Shown one piece after another: positions 1 through 4,969 of a DNA stretch of 5,480 bases. Source of the stretch: Acidobacteriota bacterium. GTDB lineage: Bacteria; Acidobacteriota; Blastocatellia; Pyrinomonadales; Pyrinomonadaceae. Made by a program: the position numbers and the translations under genes. The stretch is from NCBI GenBank assembly GCA_020201365.1, contig JAIVGV010000407.1, forward strand, positions 1 through 5,480. Direction: 5' to 3'. How positions within the stretch are numbered: position 1 is the first letter of the stretch; each line of letters starts with the position of its first letter. Below the pieces are notes generated by a model. It was not told the origin of the DNA. It worked only from the letters and a program-made list of their open reading frames with translations, and searched no databases.

Positions 1-221
1 AGCTTAAAGAGATCGCCGACTTCAAGAAGAGCCTGCGCCTCCCTTACCCGGTCGGCGTCGGCGCGAACGCCGCGACCGCGCTGCGCTACGGCGTGCGCGC
101 GCTCCCGACGACCTTCGTCATTGATCGGCGCGGCGTCGTCCGCTACGTCCTCGTCGGCGGCGGCGCGTCGGCGAACGATCTGCTCGAATCGGTCGTCAAA
201 ATTCTGCTCGACGAAAAGTAG
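1..221 (+). CDS. C-terminal part of a TlpA/ResA-like thioredoxin-fold protein (5' end outside window)
   Basis: The reading frame starts at base 3 and runs for 72 codons to TAG at 219-221. Visible residues include RALPTTFVIDRRG, which matches the cis-proline strand of TlpA/ResA/AhpC-TSA-type thioredoxin folds (Pro at visible residue 35, followed by the FVIDRRG hairpin). A final amphipathic helix ends in LLDEK. The CXXC or peroxidatic cysteine would lie upstream and cannot be seen, so a thiol reductase and a peroxiredoxin-like protein cannot be told apart. Members of this family usually act outside the cytoplasm, reducing disulfides such as apocytochrome c. The neighbouring CcdA-TlpA fusion supports that role. 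The stop codon lies inside the left arm of an inverted repeat (214-299), so that element may shape the 3' end of the transcript. Confidence 0.8.
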   Translation, partial: LKEIADFKKSLRLPYPVGVGANAATALRYGVRALPTTFVIDRRGVVRYVLVGGGASANDLLESVVKILLDEK

Positions 222-299
222 TACTGAGTGCTGAGTACTCAGTGAAAGGCAAAAACTCTACTCCGCGCCTCCGGTCTTTTCTCAGTACTCAGTACTTTT
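214..299. repeat. Intergenic inverted repeat made of 7-base units (element A)
   Basis: The left arm is 214-235 and the right arm 281-299. They pair with one mismatch and a 3-base insertion (220-222) in the left arm, giving 18 of 19 matched positions. The arms are iterated heptamers: TACTGAG, TGCTGAG, TACTCAG at 222-242 and CTCAGTA twice at 281-294. A perfect 12-base palindrome CTGAGTACTCAG lies at 231-242, so alternative folds exist. A TTTT run (277-280) sits just inside the right arm. The element begins within the last codons of the upstream gene and ends about 35 bases before the next start. It could act as a transcript 3'-end hairpin or a REP/STRR-like dispersed element; which one is not shown. 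Confidence 0.75.
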
Positions 300-324
300 G
301 AACGCCGCCCCTTTGTTGTAATCT
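298..324 (+). promoter_or_regulatory. Possible promoter of the CcdA-TlpA fusion gene
   Basis: TTGAAC (298-303) resembles a -35 box. The AT-rich stretch TTGTAATCT (316-324) could hold the -10 box, read as TGTAAT (317-322) or TAATCT (319-324). The spacer is 13 or 15 bases, shorter than the ideal 17. The stretch is clearly AT-rich against the GC-rich surroundings and lies 9-17 bases before the ATG at 334, so the 5' leader would be very short. No Shine-Dalgarno sequence is seen. This is pattern-based inference only. Confidence 0.3.
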
Positions 325-333
325 CTAACTGAA

Positions 334-1590
334 ATGGAAGGCGCAAACATCACCGTCCTGATCGCGTTCCTCGCGGGGCTGGCGTCGTTTTTGAGCCCGT
401 GCGTGCTGCCGCTCGTGCCGGGCTACATCTCTCTGATCTCGGGCGTGAGCGTCGAGAATTTGAAGGGCGAGGGCGGCGCGCGCTCCGCCCGACGCGCCGT
501 CATCTTCAACTCGCTCGCGTTCAACGCCGGGCTCTCGATGATCTTCATCCTGCTCGGCGCGGCGGCGGGGCTGGTCGGCGCTGCCGTCATCTCGAACCCG
601 TGGGTGCGGTGGATCGGCGGCGCGGTGATCTTCCTGTTCGGTTTGCAGTTGGTGGGCGTGTTGAAGATCGGCGCGCTCTACCGCGACACCCGCAAATTTT
701 CTGACGACAAGCCGCGCGGGCTCTTCGGATCGTTCGCGCTCGGACTCGCCTTCGCCGCGGGCTGGACGCCGTGCATCGGACCCATCCTCGGCGGCATCAT
801 CGGTCTCGCGGCGACGAGCGGCGGGTGGAAGAGCGGTCTTCTTCTCTCGGTCTTCTACGCCGCAGGTCTCGCCGTCCCGTTCCTGCTCACGGGCTTGCTC
901 CTCAATCAGTTCCTCGGCTTCTACACCTGGTTCCGCCGCCACCTGCACAAGGTCGAAGTGGCTTCGGGCGTGCTGCTCATCGCCATCGGCTTGCTCATCG
1001 CGACGAACAACGTGACGCGCATGGCGAACCTCGCTTCGCGGATCATTCCGGTGAACGCCGAAAGCTGGCTCGACCAGCGCGTCAAACAGCGGCAGGGCGA
1101 CGCGACGAACGCGCCGGGCGCGGGCGCCGCGACGGCGAACACGGCGAACGCGAAACCTGCGCCGGAGATCGATCTCAAGACGCTCGACGGTCAGTCGTAC
1201 AGCCTCGCCTCCCTGCGCGGTCGCGTCGTGCTCTTAAACTTCTGGGCGACGTGGTGCGTGCCCTGCCGGCAGGAGATTCCCGACCTGAGCGCGATGCAGC
1301 GCGACCTGGCGGCGCGCGGGCTCACGGTCGTCGGCGTCTCGGCGGAGGACACGGCGGACGGCGTGCGCGACTTCCAGAGGGCGCTGCGGCAGGACTACAC
1401 GGTCGTGCTCGGCACTTCGGCGGCGAAGGCGCAGTACGGCGTCGTCGGTCTGCCGAAGACGATCCTCATAGATCGCGCCGGGCGCATCCGCAAAGAGATC
1501 ACCGGCGAGCACACGCGCGCGCAGTTCGAGGCTGACGTGCTGCCGCTGCTCGACGAGAAGGAGGCGGTCTCCCTCAACGGACAAGGATGA
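334..1590 (+). CDS. CcdA (DsbD-like) membrane domain fused to a TlpA-like thioredoxin domain
   Basis: This 418-residue protein probably moves electrons across the cytoplasmic membrane from cytoplasmic thioredoxin to an extracytoplasmic thioredoxin domain carried on the same chain. Residues about 6-225 form six hydrophobic segments (roughly 6-37, 56-84, 90-110, 131-161, 166-191, 207-224). They carry the two CcdA/DsbD signature cysteines: Cys23 in SPCVLPLVPGY and Cys147 in GWTPCIGPILGG. An Ala/Asn/Thr-rich linker (about 250-275) leads to a TlpA/ResA-type domain (276-410) with active site WCVPC (Cys308, Cys311) and cis-proline Pro374 in GLPKTILID. The ATG at 334 is chosen because the first membrane segment follows directly. 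The fusion resembles a minimal DsbD lacking the N-terminal domain. Likely roles are cytochrome c maturation or periplasmic disulfide reduction; the substrate is unknown. The 3' end overlaps the ATG of an in-frame extension of the next gene (ATGA at 1587-1590), but that extension is probably not used. Confidence 0.92.
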   Translation: MEGANITVLIAFLAGLASFLSPCVLPLVPGYISLISGVSVENLKGEGGARSARRAVIFNSLAFNAGLSMIFILLGAAAGLVGAAVISNPWVRWIGGAVIFLFGLQLVGVLKIGALYRDTRKFSDDKPRGLFGSFALGLAFAAGWTPCIGPILGGIIGLAATSGGWKSGLLLSVFYAAGLAVPFLLTGLLLNQFLGFYTWFRRHLHKVEVASGVLLIAIGLLIATNNVTRMANLASRIIPVNAESWLDQRVKQRQGDATNAPGAGAATANTANAKPAPEIDLKTLDGQSYSLASLRGRVVLLNFWATWCVPCRQEIPDLSAMQRDLAARGLTVVGVSAEDTADGVRDFQRALRQDYTVVLGTSAAKAQYGVVGLPKTILIDRAGRIRKEITGEHTRAQFEADVLPLLDEKEAVSLNGQG

Positions 1591-1594
1591 AGAG

Positions 1595-1701
1595 GACGCG
1601 GGGAGCGGGCGACGCGGGGACGCGGCGAAAGATAACGATCACGGACGAAGAGCGCGCCGCCGTTTTGTCTCCGCGTCTCCGCGTCGCCCCGTCCCCGCGT
1701 C
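1595..1701. repeat. Intergenic inverted repeat made of 8-base units (element B)
   Basis: The left arm 1595-1626 is four octamers: GACGCGGG, GAGCGGGC, GACGCGGG, GACGCGGC. The right arm 1670-1701 is four octamers on the opposite sense: TCCGCGTC twice, GCCCCGTC, CCCGCGTC. The arms match at 28 of 32 positions. The central 43 bases (1627-1669) end in TTTTGTC. The element starts four bases after the stop of the CcdA-TlpA gene and ends 32 bases before the start chosen for the next gene. It happens to be open in the frame of the next gene, producing low-complexity Arg-rich sequence that should not be counted as protein. It resembles element A and element C in design but not in unit sequence. Confidence 0.8.
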
Positions 1702-1733
1702 ATCCTTCACTTCACCGCCAGAGGTTTCGCCGC

Positions 1734-2435
1734 ATGAGGAAAGTTTTCGCCCTCGCCCCGCTCGCGCTCGCCTTCGCGCTCACGACGACCGCACGCGCGC
1801 AACAACCGACGCCCGCGCCGCAGGCGTCGCCGCAGACGCAAGCGCACCCGCCGTCGTCAGCCTCGCCGCAGCCGACGCCCGCGCCCGCCGAGTCGCACGA
1901 GTACGCGCCGATTCAGGAGCGCGGGCTGGACTACAAAGATTGGACGTACAAGTCCGCCGCGTCGGGCGATCCCGTCAACCTGCGCGGGTGGGCGCGCGGG
2001 CGGCGGCTCGTGCTCGTCGTCTATTTCGCGCCGTGGTGTCACAACTGGAAGGCGGAGGCTTCAGTCGTCGCGCGCCTCTACCAGAAGTTTCACGACGCGG
2101 GGCTCGACATCATCGCCGTGAGCGAGTACGGCACGCCCGCGGAGATCAAGTCGTACTTCGACGCGTTCCCCGCCGCCTACCCCGTCGTCGTCGAGTCCGA
2201 CTCCGAAGGCGAGCGTGAGAAGACGACGCACTACGACTACCGGCGCAAGACCGGCGACGCGCGCAAGTGGGGCTCGCCCTACAACGTCTTCCTCGATCCC
2301 GCACGGCTCAACGCGGCGGGCGACGTGCTCGCTTCAAAGGTCTGGGTCGCGAACGGCGAACTCGTCGAGGCGGAAGCCGAGAAGTTCATACGCGAGCGTT
2401 TGGGCTTGCCCGCCGGCGCGCGCATCGAAGACTGA
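1734..2435 (+). CDS. Secreted thioredoxin-like protein with a single active-site cysteine (CHNW)
   Basis: The protein has 233 residues from the ATG at 1734. Residues 1-22 form a Sec signal peptide (MRK, hydrophobic core, cleavage likely after ARA and before QQPTP). Residues 23-54 are a Pro/Gln/Ala/Ser-rich linker, and residues about 65-225 form a thioredoxin-like fold. The active-site loop reads APWCHNWKAE: Cys102 is present, but the position of the second cysteine is Trp105. Cys102 is the only cysteine in the protein. A probable cis-proline is Pro182 in GSPYNVFLDP. It cannot be a standard dithiol reductase; a monothiol, peroxiredoxin-like or chaperone role is possible. The in-frame ATG at 1587 is rejected because the extra 49 residues come from repeat element B and would bury the signal peptide. 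AGAGG at 1720-1724, nine bases upstream, supports 1734. Its position after the CcdA-TlpA gene suggests a shared redox role. Confidence 0.85.
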   Translation: MRKVFALAPLALAFALTTTARAQQPTPAPQASPQTQAHPPSSASPQPTPAPAESHEYAPIQERGLDYKDWTYKSAASGDPVNLRGWARGRRLVLVVYFAPWCHNWKAEASVVARLYQKFHDAGLDIIAVSEYGTPAEIKSYFDAFPAAYPVVVESDSEGEREKTTHYDYRRKTGDARKWGSPYNVFLDPARLNAAGDVLASKVWVANGELVEAEAEKFIRERLGLPAGARIED

Positions 2436-2462
2436 CGATCCGCCCGCGAAACCGTCAGTGAC

Positions 2463-2498
2463 GAAAGCCCCGCGCGATGCGAGTCGCGCGGGGCTTTC
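2463..2498. terminator. Strong intrinsic terminator hairpin
   Basis: A perfect 15-base-pair stem (2463-2477 with 2484-2498) encloses the six-base loop TGCGAG. The stem starts GAAAGCCCC and closes with GGGGCTTTC. The A run on one side and T run on the other suit termination in both directions, although the T run is only three bases. It lies 27 bases after the stop of the CHNW thioredoxin gene and so marks the end of the thiol-redox block, separating it from the DHH gene. Confidence 0.85.
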
Positions 2499-2520
2499 AC
2501 GCTCCATCTCAAGACACACT

Positions 2521-2548
2521 CGCGCGGCGCGTTGGCGCCCGCCGCGCG
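2521..2548. repeat. GC-rich hairpin upstream of the DHH gene
   Basis: CGCGCGGCG (2521-2529) and its exact reverse complement (2540-2548) can form a 9-base-pair stem with a 10-base loop that contains GGCGCC. It overlaps the possible -35 box TTGGCG (2532-2537). It could be an operator or just GC-rich chance; GC-rich sequence gives such hairpins often. Confidence 0.35.
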
Positions 2549-2587
2549 CGGCTGCTAAGATGTCCGGCTCTTCCGCGGGCTTAAAAT
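2532..2587 (+). promoter_or_regulatory. Possible promoter region of the DHH phosphoesterase gene
   Basis: TTGGCG (2532-2537) and TAAGAT (2556-2561) are spaced by 18 bases and each match the sigma-70 consensus at four of six positions. A second AT-rich box, TTAAAAT (2581-2587), follows with no recognisable -35. Either would give a leader of roughly 50-80 bases before the ATG at 2648. The region lies just after the terminator, where a new promoter is expected. No regulator site is identified. Confidence 0.4.
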
Positions 2588-2647
2588 TTCTCCCCGATCA
2601 GCTTAACGAAGCCGCGCCCAATTTTTGACCAGATCGCGATCAGCCAG

Positions 2648-3613
2648 ATGAGACTCCGCCTGCTCTTCCACCACCACTGCTTCGACGGCGTCGCCTCCGC
2701 CGCCGTCTTCACGCGCTTCTACCTCGCGCGCGTGCACCGGGGCGCGCGCGTCGAGTACGCGGGACTCCTGCACCGCCCCGGCTCGCTCTTCGACGAGCGG
2801 ATGTTCGACGGCGACGAGAACGCCATCGTTGACTTCAAGTACTCGCCCTCCGACAGACTGACCTGGTGGTTCGATCACCACCAGTCGGCTTTCCTCTCCG
2901 CGGCGGACGAGGCGCACTTCCGCGCCGACCGTTCGGGCAAGAAGTTCTGGGACGCGGAGAGCAAGTCCTGCACCGAGTTCATCGAGCGCGTCGCGCGCGA
3001 GCGCTTCGGCTTCGACGACGCGAGCCTCGCCCCGCTCGTCCACTGGGCGCACGTCATAGACGGCGCGTTCTACGAGTCGCCCGCGCAGGTCGTGGAACTC
3101 AGAGAGCCCGCGCTGCAACTGATGCAGGTCATCGAGAACGCCCCCGAAGACGACTTCATCGAGTGGATCATCCGCGCGCTCGTCAAGCAGTCGCTCGCAG
3201 ACGTGGCGACGAGCCGCGAAGTCCAGTCGCGCTTTGCGCCCATCCGCGAGCGCCACCTCGAAACGCTCGCAGCGATCCGCCGCAAGATCAAGTACGCGCG
3301 CGGCGTCGTCAACTTCGATCTCATTGACGAGGGCTTCGAGGGCTTCAACAAGTTCATCCCCTACTACCTGCGCCCGGAGACGACCTACTCGGTCGCGCTC
3401 ACGCGCACGCCCTACCGCACCAAAATCTCCGTCGGCTCGAACCCCTGGAGCCCGCGCCCGCGCGCACACAACATCGCCACGATCTGCGAGCGCTACGGCG
3501 GCGGCGGCCACGCCGTCGTCGGCGCGGTCTCCTTGGCCACCGACGAGATCGAGCGCGCGCGGCGTGCTGCGCGGGAGATCGTCGCGGAACTTCAAAGCGA
3601 CTTCAGAGAGTGA
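2648..3613 (+). CDS. DHH-family phosphoesterase (NrnA/NrnB-like), motif I variant
   Basis: This 321-residue cytoplasmic protein (no signal peptide or membrane segment) has the layout of the DHH/DHHA1 superfamily, whose members cleave phosphodiester bonds in nanoRNA, cyclic dinucleotides or polyphosphate with Mn2+. Motif I is HHHCFDGVASA (residues 8-18), motif II is Asp62 in VDFKYSP, the DHH motif itself is Asp76-His77-His78 in WWFDHHQS, and a later acidic motif is HVIDG (Asp138). The DHHA1 signature is YGGGGHAVVGA (residues 283-293, His288). Cys11 stands where the first aspartate of the usual HxDxDG is expected. Length fits NrnA-type proteins (about 310-340 residues). The ATG at 2648 puts motif I right after the first beta strand, as usual; no clear Shine-Dalgarno sequence is seen. 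Substrate is not predictable from the sequence; an NrnB/cAMP-cGMP phosphodiesterase-like subgroup is possible. It is flanked by a terminator and a repeat, so it is probably monocistronic. Confidence 0.88.
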   Translation: MRLRLLFHHHCFDGVASAAVFTRFYLARVHRGARVEYAGLLHRPGSLFDERMFDGDENAIVDFKYSPSDRLTWWFDHHQSAFLSAADEAHFRADRSGKKFWDAESKSCTEFIERVARERFGFDDASLAPLVHWAHVIDGAFYESPAQVVELREPALQLMQVIENAPEDDFIEWIIRALVKQSLADVATSREVQSRFAPIRERHLETLAAIRRKIKYARGVVNFDLIDEGFEGFNKFIPYYLRPETTYSVALTRTPYRTKISVGSNPWSPRPRAHNIATICERYGGGGHAVVGAVSLATDEIERARRAAREIVAELQSDFRE

Positions 3614-3663
3614 GGCGTGCGCGCGCCGCAGAAGGATTAAGTTGAATGTCGGGCAGGTGAGAC

Positions 3664-3750
3664 TCACCGCAGAGGCGCGGAGTCGACGCGGAGTTTACGC
3701 AGAGGTTTTCTCCGCGCGATCTCCGCGAGCCCTCTGCGTCTCTGCGGTGA
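3664..3750. repeat. Long hairpin of mirrored 8-base units (element C)
   Basis: Two 41-base arms (3664-3704 and 3710-3750) flank the five-base loop GTTTT. 31 of 41 positions pair, and two more would be G-U in RNA. Each arm holds four octamers of type NCGCRGAG: left arm at 3667, 3675, 3686 and 3697, right arm (reverse sense) at 3710, 3721, 3732 and 3740. Spacings are 8, 11, 11 on the left and mirror as 11, 11, 8 on the right. The outer 11 positions are perfectly paired (TCACCGCAGAG). The element sits 50 bases after the DHH stop and 49 bases before the VWA gene, so it could end the DHH transcript or be a dispersed repeat of the REP/MITE kind. Confidence 0.85.
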
Positions 3751-3786
3751 ACAGCCCCACACCTAACGCTCAAGCCGAAAGCGATC

Positions 3787-3792
3787 TAAAAT
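3787..3792 (+). promoter_or_regulatory. Putative -10 box (TAAAAT) of the VWA gene
   Basis: TAAAAT matches the TATAAT consensus at five of six positions and stands out in GC-rich DNA. Only seven bases separate it from the ATG at 3800, so a transcript started at the usual distance would begin at or next to the start codon. No convincing -35 box is found 16-18 bases upstream, and no Shine-Dalgarno sequence is present. Confidence 0.45.
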
Positions 3793-3799
3793 TCACTTG

Positions 3800-4846
3800 A
3801 TGCGTCTCGTGCTCGTAATCCTCCTCGCCGCCAGCGTCTGCCGCGCGCAGCAGCCGACGCCCACGCCCGCGCGCGACGATCAGGAGTCGCTCAAAGTCTT
3901 CACGCAGGAGGTGCGCGTGCCCGTCGCCGCCTTCGACGAGTTCGAGCACTTCGACCCGACGCTCGAAGCGCGCGACCTGCTCGTGCTCGAAGACAATGTT
4001 CCGCAGGAAGTCCGCAGCATCACGCGCGCGCCCGCCAACGTCCTCGTCGTCTTCGACATGGCGAGCACCGTCCTGGCGGCAACCCACAACGACGCGACCG
4101 CGCGCGAAGCCGCCGCGCGCCTCATGGCGGCGCTGCGCTACGGCGACCGCGTCGCCGTCATCCAGAACAGCCGTCGCGTCGAGCTCGTGCAGGACTGGAC
4201 GGACGATCTCGGCTTGGCGGCGCACCAGCTCAAGACCAAGTTCTTCACCGCCGAGCGCTCGCGCCTCTCCGACTGCCTCGCGCTCGCCGCCGCGAAGCTC
4301 CGCGAGCAGCCCGTCGGAAACTCTCACGTCGTCGTCTTCACGGACGGCTTGGAGGTTCAGTCGAAGGAAGAGATCAGCGCGGGGACGATCAAGCGGGAGG
4401 CGCTGCAAAACCTGATCGCCACGCAGGCGAGCGTCCACGTCTTCTCCTTCGCCTCGCTCGTCGGCGACTTCGTGAGGATGCGCAACCACCCCGTCAGCAC
4501 GTCCGCCACGGACAGGAGCTTCAAAGTCACGGTTGACACCGACGCCGCGATGCGCCGCTGGTTCCGCGCCTACGAGCGCGCCACGTTAGAGCGCGAGCAG
4601 CAGCTCACAGAGCTGGCGCGCGAAGCCGGAGGGCGACTCTTCCAGCCCCGCACGCCCGACGAGATCGTCCGCCTCACCGAGAAGATCGGGCGCTCGATCC
4701 TCGCGCAGTACGTCGTCACCTACCGCCCGCGCCGCCCCCTCACGCCCGACACGAGAGGCGAGCGCCGCCAGCTCGAAGTCCGCCCCCGCCGCGCCGGACT
4801 GGAACTCGAACTCTTACGCACCGTCGTCACCGTGCCGACGAAGTGA
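3800..4846 (+). CDS. Secreted VWA-domain protein of the acidobacterial type
   Basis: The protein has 348 residues from the ATG at 3800. A signal peptide (about 1-16) ends CRA before QQPTPTPARDD; Cys14 is not in a good lipobox (Val at -1), so signal peptidase I cleavage is favoured. Residues about 30-75 hold the strand-rich segment with FDPTLEARDLLVLEDNVPQ, typical of the VWFA-related acidobacterial family, where it precedes the VWA fold. The VWA domain (about 80-310) has VLVVFDMAST (Asp86) at the MIDAS position, SDCL near 157-160, and VVVFTDGLEV (Thr181, Asp182). The usual DxSxS is DxAxT here, so metal binding may be weak or absent. Function is unknown; the fold suggests protein binding outside the cytoplasm. 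The TTG at 3797 directly before the ATG is an alternative start but offers nothing extra. No operon partner is evident: element C lies upstream and a 123-base gap downstream. Confidence 0.88.
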   Translation: MRLVLVILLAASVCRAQQPTPTPARDDQESLKVFTQEVRVPVAAFDEFEHFDPTLEARDLLVLEDNVPQEVRSITRAPANVLVVFDMASTVLAATHNDATAREAAARLMAALRYGDRVAVIQNSRRVELVQDWTDDLGLAAHQLKTKFFTAERSRLSDCLALAAAKLREQPVGNSHVVVFTDGLEVQSKEEISAGTIKREALQNLIATQASVHVFSFASLVGDFVRMRNHPVSTSATDRSFKVTVDTDAAMRRWFRAYERATLEREQQLTELAREAGGRLFQPRTPDEIVRLTEKIGRSILAQYVVTYRPRRPLTPDTRGERRQLEVRPRRAGLELELLRTVVTVPTK

Positions 4847-4873
4847 GCGCGCCCGCGCCGCACGCGAGTCACG

Positions 4874-4898
4874 CGATGGGCGCGCTAGCGCGTCATCG
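4874..4898. terminator. Palindromic hairpin after the VWA gene, possible weak terminator
   Basis: A perfect 12-base palindrome, CGCGCTAGCGCG (4881-4892), is flanked by pairing CGATG (4874-4878) and CATCG (4894-4898), with GG opposite T as an internal bulge. No T run follows, so it is not a standard intrinsic terminator. Its place 28 bases after the VWA stop suits a transcript 3'-end hairpin, but an operator is equally possible. Confidence 0.3.
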
Positions 4899-4908
4899 GC
4901 GGCGCGGT

Positions 4909-4914
4909 TAAAAT
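4909..4914 (+). promoter_or_regulatory. Putative -10 box (TAAAAT) upstream of the zinc-ribbon gene
   Basis: TAAAAT sits in a GC-rich gap and would give a leader of about 50 bases before the ATG at 4970. A second AT-rich stretch, TTAAAAATT (4958-4966), lies four bases or fewer from the ATG and could serve instead or help open the start site. No good -35 box is seen for either. Confidence 0.35.
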
Positions 4915-4969
4915 AGCCCGGCGTTAAGGTCCTTCAGCCGCAGGCTCGAAGCGCGCGTTAAAAATTGAG

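Noticed and set aside
325..948. A 207-codon minus-strand frame over the CcdA domain
   Set aside because: Highly charged shadow of a hydrophobic membrane domain on the plus strand.
771..1535. A 254-codon plus-strand frame in another phase of the CcdA-TlpA gene
   Set aside because: Arg/His/Ala-rich out-of-frame product; the real frame has CcdA and WCVPC motifs.
1595..1701. CRISPR-like array because of short repeated units
   Set aside because: Units are 8 bases, contiguous and arranged as inverted arms; there are no spacers of constant length and no cas genes.
3614..3663. Small gene or regulatory RNA between the DHH gene and element C
   Set aside because: Only 50 bases, no open frame with a start signal and no stable fold that I could see.
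2603..3667. A 354-codon open frame on the minus strand covering the whole DHH gene
   Set aside because: The plus strand here encodes clear DHH, GGGGH and other family motifs. The minus frame is an Asp/Glu/Arg/Ala-rich low-complexity product with no recognisable domain, as expected from GC-rich codon bias.
3797..3799. TTG as start of the VWA gene
   Set aside because: An ATG follows directly and gives the same signal peptide; no Shine-Dalgarno sequence favours the TTG.
3800..3844. Lipoprotein signal (Cys14) in the VWA protein
   Set aside because: Valine precedes the cysteine where Gly, Ala or Ser is expected; cleavage after CRA before QQPTP is more likely.
3770..4489. A 239-codon minus-strand frame over the VWA gene
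   Set aside because: It is the antisense shadow of a gene with a signal peptide and VWA motifs; it has no family features.
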